Below are positions 21,601 through 33,001 of a stretch of 64,000 nt of DNA, one piece after another. The stretch's first letter is position 1. Every line of letters begins with the position of its first letter. This DNA is from Maylandia zebra (taxonomy: Eukaryota; Chordata; Actinopteri; Cichliformes; Cichlidae): the NCBI RefSeq assembly GCF_041146795.1, contig NC_135183.1, positions 9,591,840 to 9,655,839 of the forward strand, written 5' to 3'. The translations under genes were made by a program, and so were the position numbers. The notes under the pieces were generated by a model. That model made no database searches and was not told the origin of the DNA. It was given only the letters and a program-made list of their open reading frames with translations.

Positions 21601-23977
21601 GCTTGCCTATTGTAGATTCACTCTTCCCAGTCTGGTGCAGGTCTACAATACTTTTCCTGGTGTCCTTCGAAAGCTCTTTGGTCTTGGCCATGGCGGAGTT
21701 TGGAGTCCGACTGTTTGAGGCTGTGGACAGGTGTCTTTTATACAGATGATGAGTTCAAACAGGTGCCATTCATACAGGTAACGAGTGGGGGACAGAAAAG
21801 CTTCTTACAGAAGACGTTACAGGTCTGTGAGAGCCAGAGATTTTCCTTGTTTGAGGTGACCAAATACTTATTTTCCACCCTAATTTACGAATAAATTCTT
21901 TACAAATCCTACCATGTGAATTCATGGATTTTTTTTTCACATTCTGTCTCTCACAGTTGAAGTGTACCTCTGGTGCAAATTACTGACCTCTGTCATCATT
22001 TTAGGTGGGGGAACTTGCACAATCGGTGGCTGACTAAATACTTTTTTGCCCCACTGTACTTGAAACTCCTGTCAATATCAAATGATTGCATGGAATGACT
22101 TTGAGTTGCTACTAAGATTAGTAGACAGATTATTTTCTGTCGAGTTATTTGGAGAGGGGCCAGCAGTCTGTGGCTGTTACTGAAATTATGAATGAAAGTT
22201 TCATCGTGTTAAGTCATTCTAATCTGCGCTTAACTCACTGTCTTTAAGCAACCACAACTGCAGCACCAACCACAACAACTACAACTGCAGCACCAGCAAC
22301 CATAACTGCAGCGCCAACCACTACAACTGCACCAACAACCACTACAACTGCAACGCTAACCGCAACTGCAGCACCAACCACACCTGCGTCACCAACAACC
22401 ACTGCAGCACCAACAACCACTACAACTGCAGCACCAGCAACTATAACTGCAGCGCCAACCACTACAACTGCACCAACAACCACTACAACTGCAACGCTAA
22501 CCGCAACTGCAGCACCAACCACACCTGCGTCACCAACAACCACTGCAGCACCAACAACCACTACAACTGCAGCACCAGCAACCATAACTGCAGCACCAAC
22601 CACTACAACTGCACCAACAACCACTACAACTGCAACACTAACCGCAACTGCAGCACCAACCACACCTGCATCACCAACAACCACTGCAGCACCAACAACC
22701 ACTACAACTGCAGCACCAGCAACCATAACTGCAGCGCCATTCACTACAACTGCACCACCAACAACAACCACTACAGCTGCAGCACCGGCAACCATAACTG
22801 CAACAGTAACCACAACTACTGCACCAACAACCACAACACTAACCACCACTACAACTGCAGCACCAACCACCACTACAACTATAACACCAACCACAACTGC
22901 AGCACCGGCAACCACAACTGCAGCACCAACGAATACAACTACAGCAACAACCACAACTGCACTACCAACCACCACTACAACTACAGCACCAACCAACACA
23001 ACTACAACACCAACCATAACTGCAGCACAAACCACTACAACTACAGCACCAACAACCACAACTGCAGCGCCAACTACTACAACTACAACTAAAACTGCAG
23101 CACAAAGCACCACAACCCCTACAGAAGGGTCAACCACCATTCAAAGTATGTGATTTAAATTAAAAGTACTTAATGTGTGCAACAGTTTCTCTTCCTACCT
23201 TCTGTTGTCCTTCCAACATTCACACTCTAATACTAGGGTGGGAAACTCCAGGCCTCAAGGGTTGAAGTCCTGCAGGTTTTAGATCTCACCCTGGGTCAAC
23301 ACACTGGAATCAAATGATTAGTTCATTACCAGGCCACTGCAGAATTTCAAGACATGGTGAGGAGGTAATTTAGCCATTTAAATTAGCTGCGGTGGTTCTA
23401 AAACCCGCAGGACACCAGCACTTGAGGCCTGGAGTTCCCCCACCCAGGGTTGGACTGGGACAAAAAAACGGCCTAAGCATTTTGACTAGAGATCAGCCCA
23501 CAAAGTACTATAGGAAAAGCCATAAAGCCTCAAATGCTGTTGTGACTCCTGGTTTCATCTAAAAATCTAAAAATGTTATAGTGTAATTGTTTCAGTATTG
23601 AGGGAAATGTGCCTTATAGCAATAATCAAATGCATTTTATGATGTATAATTACTTTACACTTACCAATTATACTTTTATAATTCTTTTTTTCAGTTCCAA
23701 CAGGCCCACAAGCACTTGCACATCTAAAGATAAAGATGACTACATACGGGCAGGTTAGCAATGCAACCATCATTGCCCTTCTTGAACAGGTATAGCTATA
23801 TCTTAAAGTTTGCTTCGTACATTCTTGACTTATCAGTAATTTCACACACACAAATCATGTCTTAAAAATTCAAATGTTTAATCTCTGTGTTTTCTTTCCA
23901 TTTAGTTTAACACCAAGGTCCTGAATGGAATACCCCACATTCTCTCTGTGACAAACATTAAAAAAGTTGAAGCATAA
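18616..23977 (+). CDS. Small secreted mucin-like protein (375 aa)
   Basis: Four exons with consistent phases: 18616-18679, 22249-23145, 23695-23789, 23906-23977. Exon 1 encodes [20 protein letters not shown], a textbook signal peptide (basic start, hydrophobic core, small residues before a likely cut after SLA). Exon 2 gives about 299 residues of Thr/Pro/Ala repeats with no Cys, suited to dense O-glycosylation. Exons 3-4 encode a C-terminal segment of about 54 residues ([14 protein letters not shown], then [10 protein letters not shown], then [12 protein letters not shown]-stop) that looks like strand-helix-strand. No membrane anchor or von Willebrand domain is seen. Donors are GTAAGT, GTATGT and GTATAG. 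Intron 1 holds a Tc1 element with a Rex3 insertion. A likely poly(A) signal is at 24931. The product family is not one I recognise; a secreted surface mucin is the inference. Confidence 0.65.
18878..19044. repeat. Nested perfect inverted repeats
   Basis: Three foldbacks in series inside intron 1. TGGGATCACTG at 18878-18888 pairs with 18920-18930 (11 bp). 18931-18951 pairs perfectly with 18959-18979 (21 bp, 7-base loop). 18959-18995 pairs perfectly with 19008-19044 (37 bp, 12-base loop). The middle arm belongs to both larger hairpins, so the 21-mer tgtaacaatatgactagagc(a) exists three times in alternating orientation. Confidence 0.95.
19511..21691 (-). pseudogene. Tc1-like transposase, disrupted
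   Basis: Starts at ATG 21691 ([20 protein letters not shown]), with the paired-type DNA-binding region ([20 protein letters not shown]). The DDE core follows: [12 protein letters not shown] holds the first Asp, DNDPKHTAR the second, and [11 protein letters not shown] the final Glu. A frameshift lies near 21586 at an A run (KKIN), and a 1146-bp Rex3 copy splits the gene between 20962 and 19815. Catalytic residues survive, but no intact product is possible. Confidence 0.85.
19816..20961 (+). mobile_element. Rex3 (RTE-clade) LINE, 5'-truncated
   Basis: Bounded by a perfect 13-bp target duplication TCATGTTGGAAGA (19803-19815 and 20962-20974). The frame reads [38 protein letters not shown] and [14 protein letters not shown] (catalytic Asp pair), then the conserved tail [20 protein letters not shown]. 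It ends in a (GATG)n tail, which I recall as the hallmark of Rex3. The RT frame is open across the insert, suggesting a recent event. Confidence 0.9.
22249..23145 (+). repeat. Thr/Ala/Pro repeat exon with 141-bp higher-order unit
   Basis: The exon is built of short ACN (Thr), GCN (Ala) and CCN (Pro) codons. From 22291 to 22713 three successive 141-bp blocks (47 codons) repeat almost exactly, each opening 'caccagcaac' (22291, 22432, 22573, and again a partial one at 22714). Each block includes a TTPASPTT and a [10 protein letters not shown] stretch. The remainder is less ordered. The unit differs from the 21-bp unit of the neighbouring gene copy. Confidence 0.9.
23235..23446. mobile_element. 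MITE with inverted termini
   Basis: The left end reads GGGTGGGAAACTCCAGGCCT and the right end, reversed, GGGTGGGGGAACTCCAGGCC; the ends pair over about 25 bases. Its 212-bp length and the 'tcctgcaggttttagat' core are typical of a common fish non-autonomous DNA element. It lies in intron 2 of the mucin-like gene. Confidence 0.7.
23447..23560 (-). repeat. hAT-like repeat, same family as 8580-8680
   Basis: 'ggttggactgggacaaaaa' to 'cagcccac' is the reverse complement of text at 8620-8677 and 9740-9800 inside the composite block. A fragment only. Confidence 0.55.
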
Positions 23978-24930
23978 AAATTGAATGTGGACACAAGTCA
24001 AAAATAAAAATATAAAGGCAAGAATTTAACAGTGAGTTAGTAGATTTGTTTCAACATGATCCGGAGCGGCAGTTTGCCTCAGTCGCTTCATCATATCCTG
24101 AATGATTAGTACGTTGGTGTGAGAAGGAGACATCAGCTGTGCTGCAGTGGTCGACAGCCAGATGGGCTTGGATTGCTCTGTGAATGTATGAAACCTAAAC
24201 CTGGGTGAAAGCAGATCATATTTAAATATCAATCCCCTTACATGATCATTTCTGAAATTAAATCAAACTGCAGAAACACAATGCTGTAGTTCCCATGAAT
24301 TACAAATGCGCTTTTGGTTTATCATCTTGAAAAGTACAATAGGCATCTCAAACCAGGCAGCTGGCTAATAATGTCAATACTTACTCACTCTGACAAAATG
24401 GTGACTAGGAAATCAAATAATTTATATGCTTTGAAACAAAAAAAATATTTTATTTATTGGTTACGTGTTTTAGTAATATCACTTTTGAGTCATTTAAAAG
24501 TACAGATCCGGAAAAGCATTAGTTGTACTGCACACACAGCTAGGCCTCTGAGAAAGTGGGTGACACTCAGTGGGTGAGAATTCCACAGGTGTTAGCTTAC
24601 TGCTCACCGTGTCAATAGATTTTAATTAAATTTCCGTAACAGATTCTTGTTAACTCGGCTTTTCCACATGGAAAACAAGGAAAATTATTACTGTTGGTGC
24701 ATAAATACTGCACCCTAATGAAGAAAATAAATCAGTTTTCAGATATTACTGACCAACAACACACTTTTTCCCCCTTTGTGGTATTAGAATCAAATCTGTT
24801 TTTCAGAATTTGTTTTTGTATGTCTGCTGATTTGTACTGTACTTTAAACTGTGACTAAATTTTACAAACTTGTCACTCCTGCTACTAAAGTCTCATATAC
24901 ACAGAAATATATCTGATTCTGATTATTCTG

Positions 24931-24936
24931 AATAAA
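24931..24936 (+). terminator. Poly(A) signal of the mucin-like gene
   Basis: AATAAA about 955 bases after the stop codon, at the end of the 3' module (copy D). Confidence 0.5.
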
Positions 24937-25003
24937 GAGATAACCATTTGTAATGGCCATTCTTTGTATCATTTATTCTTTCAGAATTCTTTTTAAATGA
25001 AAC

Positions 25004-25009
25004 TTTATT
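25004..25009 (-). terminator. Poly(A) signal of the HECT-like gene
   Basis: AATAAA on the minus strand about 510 bases beyond the stop codon at 25520. It faces the opposing signal at 24931. Confidence 0.5.
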
Positions 25010-25519
25010 CAACTTGTGAATTTAAAGCAGATTTATACCCATATACAGAATATCAAGAACAACAGCTGTTAGAAAATACAAGAGAAAGTGAAAACATAGA
25101 TTGCTATTCAATGTTAAATGTGCTCTTCGTGCCATTTTAATAATTAATGAAAGAAAACACACACCTTATCTGCATCAACAAATAAACTCAACATGGATCC
25201 ATCAACTCTGACTTGGCCCTGCCAAAAACATCTAAGACCTTGTGTGTTGAGTACCATTCCTTCCCGTTCTTTTAAAATACATGATTCTACTTATCAAAAA
25301 ATGCGCACAGGTTCTATTATAAACACTACACGGTTTAAAACCATCAGACTGAGGTCTTTACAAAATACAAACACTGGTCTAATCTACAGCATCGTGTCAC
25401 CAGCACCAAAGTGCACACAGAGCAAATTGCGTCCTTTTAGTCATGTTGTTAACATCACACAGAAACGTTTAATCTCCAGTGAGAGGGAATTCTCTTCATA
25501 ATCTCATCATCACTTCTCT

Positions 25520-25679
25520 TCAGTTGTCCTCTCCGTCTCGCAGCACCTTGTGCACAGCTCTGTTTAACAGGGCCAGCAGGTCCACAGCCCCAGCCACTCC
25601 CCTTGGCAGGTAGAGCTCCAGAGAAGAGGAGGCGGCATGAGGCAGGCGCAAATCTTGCATGCTGGCATCCTGAGAGGGG

Positions 25680-25713
<34 letters not shown>

Positions 25714-28574
25714 AATAGTGAGGGAAATGTGACAAAGATTCATCTCTTGACAAAGGAAAAGGAGCTATATTTTATCACCTTGGATAGTTGATGCTGGTGG
25801 TGATTCTTGTGAATTTGAATCACAATTAAAGGCAGGATTTTAAGGATTTTTATGTTAAACACCAACCTGAGAGTAAAAACACAGAGAAATGAATCTGGGG
25901 AAGCCAAGAGGAGGCAAACGGTCAGCTCCTGTGATGAAGGTGAGGAGGTCTTCAAAGGAAAACTCTGCCTTGCCGTCTGATTGTGCAAACAGAGACATAT
26001 TTTATCTAACCTGAAACACTAGAAGCATCTTTATTCTTTCCACCACACCCTCCAACCTTACCACGCACTAAAGTGAGGATTGTTTCCCAGTGTCCAGCTG
26101 TGGCCTCCTCATCTGCCCTCAGTTGGGCATCTGAAGTGCTAAAGCTGATGGTAAAAAGCTGCTTGAACTCTTCCAGACTCAGAGGCTGCTGCGGTGCACT
26201 CGTCATAACTGGGGCAAAAATTTCCCAGTGGGACTGAACCATGTCCCACAGCCCACCACAGCTATTCAGCCCCTCAGTAAACTGGGAGATCATTTTAGTC
26301 ACCCTGAAGGACAGCAAGTGGATTAAATTTAACTTTTGTATTTAGAAAGGGCAACATTTGCATGTAGCTCAAGTTGAAACTGTCGACACCATGTGTATGA
26401 CGTATGCTTCTGTGTGTGCACTACCTGTCGTAGATGTAGTGTTTTACCAGGCGACTATAAATGGCTGGCATTTCATCAGAGTTGGCTGAACAGATCTCAG
26501 GGATCCCACAGCGTGACACCCAGTCGCACAGACTGGGAGACAGCAGCTTTACATCAGTACAACTATGTAGCTGTGAGAGCAGAGGAACATCATTTGTGTG
26601 CGGCACACAGAAGGCAATTATGTACACAGGACTGAGGGTTTAATACAGAGAAGAGTTTAAAGGTGAGGGGGGAAAAACTGCCATACAAACAGTTCATCAT
26701 TCTACAGCTGAAGGCAGAAACAAGATGATGTTATTCAGCACTGTAATTATGCTACAGTCACATTAGGAAACCACTACAATTGCCATGGTATATGCAGTGA
26801 TCTCACAATCTCATCGAAATGGTTACTTAAGACAGGGACCAGGTCTGTGACCTGTGTTCAAAGGGACTATCACACATCAGGAGGGTGATTGAATGGCAGT
26901 AAGATGCAGTCTGCTATCAGACTGTATTGAATAGGGTCATTTGGCAGTTACAAAGTCTTTTGTCATCCGTTGCTTTCTCTACTACACAGAAACTCACAGT
27001 TCCCAGTTATTTTTAGTGTCCAAGCAGAACCTCACAAATATGAAAAAGAAATTCCTTCACAAGTTGTTGCACAACCAACTTCTGGGCAACCAGTGGGTTG
27101 GTGCAGCTATGAGGTTACCATCCTATTTTTACTCCAGTGTGACCGATCCATCAATAAAATAACTGGTTTATATTAAGATCACCGTTATCCAAACTAACCA
27201 TGTATAATAACACAGGTACAGCAGTATATCAAGTTTTTAAATATGTTACAATTAGAGTTGTGAGTTTTCTTCTTGTGTGCTACCTCTTTCAGTTGGATTT
27301 GGACTTCGGTATCAATAATGTCCCGCCAGTTGAAGTCTTCTAATGTTATACTGTGGCAACACATCACCTGTGACAGTAAAATAAGCCATACAGACAAAGA
27401 TTGTGCTGGTAATACCTGACACAGCTACAGGGCATCAGAAAAAGTAATCTAATATCACATTCGCAAAGAATAGGCAATACTGTATGACAAATTCTTGTAG
27501 TGCCTACACTAGCACACATTCAGTTAAGGACTCTACCTGATACAATGCAGGGTGAAGGCAACAAAGTCCAGGCCCACCCTGAGCCAGCGACCAGCCAATG
27601 AGAACCCCAGCTTCATAGTACTTCCTCTCCTCAAGAGCTGTGAAGTTGCAGGTCATGAACAGACTTCCTGGAAGACCCTCAAACACACAGCTGTGCTGCA
27701 GCTCCAGCAGCATCAGCCTGCATGAGAAGAAATGTAGACATGAATTAACAAATGACACCTTTATGCTTTGGTGTTTTGGCAGAAACCTCTTTCAGAAGAA
27801 CTGAACATTTCTCTCAGAATGGTGGAGCACCAAAACAAACAAAACAAAACAAAACGAAAACGAAACCTAGATGCCATTATTATGTCATTCATCAAAGAAA
27901 AAAAGAAAAATCAGCTGCTACCTTTCCATTTTGTATTGCTGTAAATACCATCTGTTCACATATTTGGGGTTTTGGACGGTTGATCAAACAACACAATCAG
28001 TTTTATTACCACACCGTCTTCTGGGATCCTGAACTATCATGATGAGCATTTGACACAATTTTCACATTGTTTACTGCAGCCCCAAAATGTATAGAATATG
28101 ATCCTATTATAGACTACATGCTACCATGTGGAAATCTTTTTGTGAGCCAGTTTTCCAATTACAAAAAAAAGTGAATATTAAATCTTGATGAAATTCATAC
28201 AGTCATGTTGGATCAGAGTTTGAATAAATTAGCTTCAGTATAGAAAACCATACAACTTATTTTATGCCTGAAGCCATCAGCTCCAGCAATAATTTCAGGG
28301 AAATGATGAGGACCTGAAAAACTCCCTGACAGGGGCCTCGTGGCTGTCGGGCTCTTCTCCACTGAAGGAGATAACAGGCGTCGCCCTGAAGCAGAAGTCG
28401 GGCCTCCTCACCACCTCCAGAGCGCCGTGGAGTAGATCTGTCCGCCTCACCTGGATGTGAGTTTTCAATCCTGGATCTACGTTCTCCTGTCTGAACGCTC
28501 TCAGGATGGTGTCCAGGTCAACAGTGGACTGCGCACAAAAGATGCAAGTTTAACAGGAGACAAAGATGATGATG

Positions 28575-28623
<49 letters not shown>

Positions 28624-31600
28624 AACAAACTGAATTTAGGATTGACTTTTTTTATCTTTTATCCTCCAAACTCACCTTCTTTGTATCCCTGCAGATGCTA
28701 GGCTTGATTATTAGCTCACTTTTACCATCTTGGCAGCTGTCTGTGCTGCTCCCCCCCCCCAAAAAAAAAAAAAAAAAAAAAAAAAAACCCACACAAATTC
28801 AGATAATGCAGCTATTTAGTTTGTCACTAATCATTTCTAAATGTGTATTCACAGGAAATGTTTTCTTGCCTTTTTACCACAAGTGTCTCACTTGCTGACC
28901 CTTCAGATTCTGTCTGTAAGGAGAAGAGAACTTTATAAACTACAGACAAAATGGAGGCAGACTGAGCAAAGCTAAAGCAGATTGGAGAAATAAACGAAAT
29001 AATTAAAGATCCCGTGTTCCCCGGTTCACAGGAACAAGGCGTCCAGGGGTCCATGAGCCATTTTAAACACTTGCTGTCGTTTCTGTTTTTTCACAGAAGC
29101 CAAATTATCTTTAAACTGAATCTTAACACACAAAGTTGTCTTTATGGCTTTTGAAATATAAAAAATGTATCAGATCCAAGTCCTACTTTTATAATGATCA
29201 CATCAGGGTATTAGTAATGAAGCAGCAGTAGTTACCTCTGAGTAGTCGTGGTGGCTCAGGATATATAAAGCACCATGTTCAGAGATCCTGAGGACTTGCT
29301 CTCCAGTCCAGCCCTCTGAAGGGGTGTCAGGGACAAACAGCACTCTGGAGCTCTGCACACACTGGAAACAACCACCACATTCAGCAATGTTCTGTGTACT
29401 AAAATGAACAGACTTTAAGACACCTCAGGCAGAACACATCTCACACCCACCTGCAGATATGTAAATGAAAACTTTTGTCCTGCCTGTTTTACAAAGTGCC
29501 CCTGAAAGAGCATCGCCAGTCGACCCTTCACCTGAGTGGCTGACCAGCTGCGGTCAATGGTGATGCGAGCAGTCATCATCATGGCTTCCAGAGCTGCTTG
29601 GTCTTTATTCTTTGGAACTATTTGTCTGGAAGAACAGAAAATAACATTTACTTCACTGAAAAATGTTATGAACAGTAGAGTAGATTCAAACAGAGCTATG
29701 TAAACACCTTTTATTGCCACAATCATCACTTTAGAAACAGTGGGAGCTACTCAAACATTCACTGACCTAAAATGGCATTTTGAATAAGATTTTATGGTAT
29801 TCTTTCCTACATAAACACTCACCTGTCCAGCTGTGACATAGAGTGTCCTCTGGGTAAACAGACCACGTCTTTAACCACCAGGCTTTTCTTCTGAGGAATC
29901 AGTCTCTTCCATTTGAGATGACCAGCTTTGTTAGAATATGGCTGAAATACACAGAATAAACCCTCAGTGTTACATGTTGGATTCACGAACAGGAGAATAT
30001 CCTAAAGTTACAATGGGGCAAAACTGTGCAGGAAATGGGAAATATGGTTTCCATTTTGGCAGAAAATAAAGTTTGAAAAAACTGATTGAACTTTGATTAA
30101 AAAGCTTAAATCGTTGATGATAAATAATGTGCTGGAGACTGAAGTCAACATTTTTCTGACACTGTGGAAGAAAGATGATCAGATTCATCAATATTAAGGT
30201 CAAGCCTACAATAAAAATATAAAGTAGTAGTAGTAATGTAGAAAGAAAAAGTTCTTTTTTAATACACTTGAAAGTGTGAATTGTGAATATTTTCTGAAGG
30301 AAATTTTATTTAAATCTTATGATGTCTAATTCATTTTTCATTTTTTATTGTCCGCCTGGTTTGGGATGAAGAACCAATTTCATATAATACACACGTTAAC
30401 CAATGTTAGGGAGGCAATTTAAGCTCCTTGAGGCGACTGTTGTTCTGATTTGGTATGAACTGATTTGAATTAACATTGCTGTGCTTTGTTCTAATTCCAG
30501 TAGGGGAACTGGACCACTGCACCATATAGTTATATACTGTTTGCACTGCTCTCACTGTTTGTATGCAGCATCCCTGCTCTAGAGTCCAGGCTGCAAATCA
30601 AATGCCTGAGTCGGTGATATGTTATGAAGAGTCATGACATATCAGTAATGAATAAAGGATTCCCTGACTTTACCATTGCTGGATGACTCTTTGACTTTCT
30701 GATAGAAGGAATCACCTACAGGAAGGAAAAACAAGAAGGGTGAATAAAAACAAGAAATGTGAACTAAAAAAAAAGGAATACAAATAAGATGAAGCAATAA
30801 AGTAAAGTAAAAACCCATTCCTGGAGGTCCTGACCAGCTATTTAGCATGGGATGTCTTTTTTTCTACTACAAATTTCTTACTTTCTTACCAAGTGGTTTA
30901 TAACTTCTGCCTTATTACTAACCTCCAGCTCTATCTCTACTTCTTGTTTGCACACCACAGCAGAGCAGTGAGGTTCTTCCTGGTCTGGGGAATCTGTTTC
31001 AGCCTGGTGTCTGGGTTGAGTTTGGACCTGCTGCTCAGGGGCTTCCTCGGAGTTGGAGAACAGAGGACTCGCCATGTATCGCTGTGGTACAAGAGGAGGA
31101 CAAGGAGCTGGCTTGTTATGTATGAGCACGCGAATGATGCAACAAAAGAATATGTGAGTCCACATCATTAACCATCAGGCAGCAAAACACCATTGTTGTT
31201 TTGAATACATGAGTTGTAGTTTCAACATTGTGGAGCCACTACAACATCAGAACAATTCTACTCACCGCAATGATGAGAGCTGATTAATCACAGTGTTTTG
31301 AAATTATGGCTTTGGCTCTGGTTCAGTTGTCCTTTTGCTTGATTGAACAGTTTCAGTGATGTATCTGAAGCAACACTGATTGTTGTTATTCCAACAATTA
31401 GATCTTGTTGTGGCTTGTAGTTTAACTTGGTGCTTTTTGCTTGACAGCAGATTGTTATTTAGCTGTACCAACAGAATTTCATCAATTTTATATCAGAAAT
31501 TCTTGAGAGAGTAGTAGTAAAGCTAATCATCTACAGAGAAATGACTTATCTGAAGAGTTTCGGTCAGGTTTCAGAGCTCAGAGTACAGAAACAGCCTAAG

Positions 31601-33001
31601 CAATGGTTACAAATGGTGGCCTCTGACAGTGGCCTCATCTCTGTGCTTGTCCGGCTAGAACAGATTGATACTGTTGACCATAAGATTTTATTACACCAAT
31701 GAGAACATGCAGTGGGTATTAAAGGTACTGCACTGCAGTGGAATCATATCTTTCTAACAAACTCAAATTTGTTCATTCCATTTACATTATACATGTTTCC
31801 TTTAGGCCAGAGGGCCACTTGCGTCTCACGTCATCCCTATATCGGCGTAAAGAAATATAATGCTGTTTGGCTCTTTAAGTTTTTGTTTTTTTTGTTCAAG
31901 AGGATTTCTTTGTTGTTGAATGCAACATTAAAATAAGTTCTTTAAAAAGCAAAGAAATTATTTAATGATGGCAAACGCGTCGAGTGATTGTCTGTGTTAG
32001 TTCAGTGAGAGTTATTCGCAAAGAAAACAATTTTCACTTGCAGTCAATAACTAATGTCTGCATTATTATTTTGATAGATTCAAACAAAGTTATAGCAGAA
32101 GTGCTGCCATGTGTCTGGCCAGAAAGACAGTACCAATTTGTTTATTTGGCAGTTCAATGAAAGTCTTCAGTTTGTTAAGAGTGATTTTGCTCTGTATAAA
32201 TAAAATTGAAGATGAAGATGTCTTGTTGATGCTAGAGGTGAGAAAGCACATGGGCTACAGGAGCAAAAGTCCACACCAGGTGCCACTCTTATCAGCTAAG
32301 ACCAGGAAACTGAGGCCACAATTTCCATGGTCCCAGAAAGATTCAGGAACAGAAGATTGGAAAAATGTATGCATGTATGATGTAGGAGACATCTTCTAAC
32401 ACATTTGGTGCACTTGGTACCAACTGAGAAAATGCCACCAACTGGGATGTGGTAGAACAAGAGAGTGTAGCTGACAAATCTGCAGCAATTATGTTGTTGA
32501 AAAATGCCATGAAAGCAGTTCTAAATTGAAAAAGGGTTTCCATCCCAGTACCAGCAAGGTGCAAGTGAAAGTAAAGTCTGAATGGAAACGCAGAACAATA
32601 TCTATACATCTACAGTTCTACATACAAAGTAAAACCAAACAGGTTTGGTGAGTATCTAAAGCAATACCTCTCTGTACTGTCTAGAAGTAGGACATCAACC
32701 CTTTAAGGTGTATTTATATGTTAGTTCTGAGGTTAGTCAAAAGATATTGGATCTGATTATGATATACCACCACTCTGCTCATCATATGAGCTTCAAAAAG
32801 TTTCCTGATGGGGTCAGCACTATTTATAAATCACACATAATGTCTTGTAGTGAAGTATTTAAAAAGACACACCTGGTGAACGCTGTATTCCTCCTCTTCC
32901 TCCTGTGTTATCAAGACCTTACAGGGCTCCTTGGAAGAAAACACTTTCATTTCAATGTTTTCTTTAATGACCAGTGACACTGGTTTCTTCCCACACGCCA
33001 T
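25520..33001 (-). CDS. HECT-like protein, G2E3-related (625 aa)
   Basis: Thirteen coding exons with matching phases: 32873-33001, 30923-31081, 30674-30715, 29823-29941, 29451-29625, 29236-29361, 28314-28528, 27537-27717, 27284-27367, 26425-26570, 26062-26303, 25867-25976, 25520-25669. The C-terminal half is a HECT fold of the G2E3-like kind common in fish. The N-lobe has FSGEEPDSHEAPVREFFRLM and EERKYYEAGVLIGWSLAQGG; the C-lobe has ITGADRLPPLGFPRFI and LPHAASSSLELYLP. Active HECT ligases have LPxAxTC here; this protein has Ser (about residue 591) in place of the catalytic Cys, so it probably cannot form a ubiquitin thioester. The N-terminal 250 residues (acidic, Gln/Glu-rich in exon 2) match nothing I know; no RING or PHD finger is visible. 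Exons 1-3 rest only on splice sites and phase. All introns keep GT-AG. Confidence 0.75.
25680..25711 (-). repeat. 32-base A/T homopolymer next to last-exon acceptor
   Basis: On the gene strand this is T32 ending 8 bases before the CAG acceptor of the last HECT-like exon (25669), so it is the polypyrimidine tract. Confidence 0.9.
28575..28622. repeat. (AAT)n microsatellite
   Basis: About 16 trinucleotide units in the intron just upstream (gene strand) of the seventh HECT-like exon. Confidence 0.95.
28751..28787. repeat. C10-A27 homopolymer pair
   Basis: Ten C followed by 27 A in the same intron. Confidence 0.95.
31480..31830 (+). mobile_element. LINE RT fragment, same family as 1-1143
   Basis: Reads, with interruptions, SDSGLISVLVRLEQ-like and DHKILLHQ-like RT text (about 31615-31700). 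It then shares 'ggtactgcactgcagtg' and 'aaatttgttcat' with the window's first 60 bases. Heavily decayed, inside the first intron of the HECT-like gene. Confidence 0.55.

Larger units (their letters stand above)
19294..22056 (-). mobile_element. Tc1/mariner element interrupted by Rex3
   Basis: Flanked by TA (19292-19293 and 22057-22058). The terminal inverted repeats start CAGTGGGTCAAAAAAGTATT on the left and CAGTGGGGCAAAAAAGTATT on the right, and stay alike for roughly 200 bases. Removing the Rex3 insert and its target duplication leaves about 1.6 kb, the usual Tc1 size. It lies in intron 1 of the mucin-like gene, in opposite orientation. Confidence 0.9.

Noticed and set aside
19649-21718. 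Single 689-codon plus-strand open frame
   Set aside because: It is a chimera: the ends are antisense to the Tc1 transposase and the middle is the Rex3 RT. The junctions coincide with the target duplication, so it is not one gene.
22244-23140. Minus-strand Val/Gly/Ala-rich 298-codon frame
   Set aside because: The antisense of the mucin repeat exon, open only because ACN/GCN/CCN codons never give stops in reverse.
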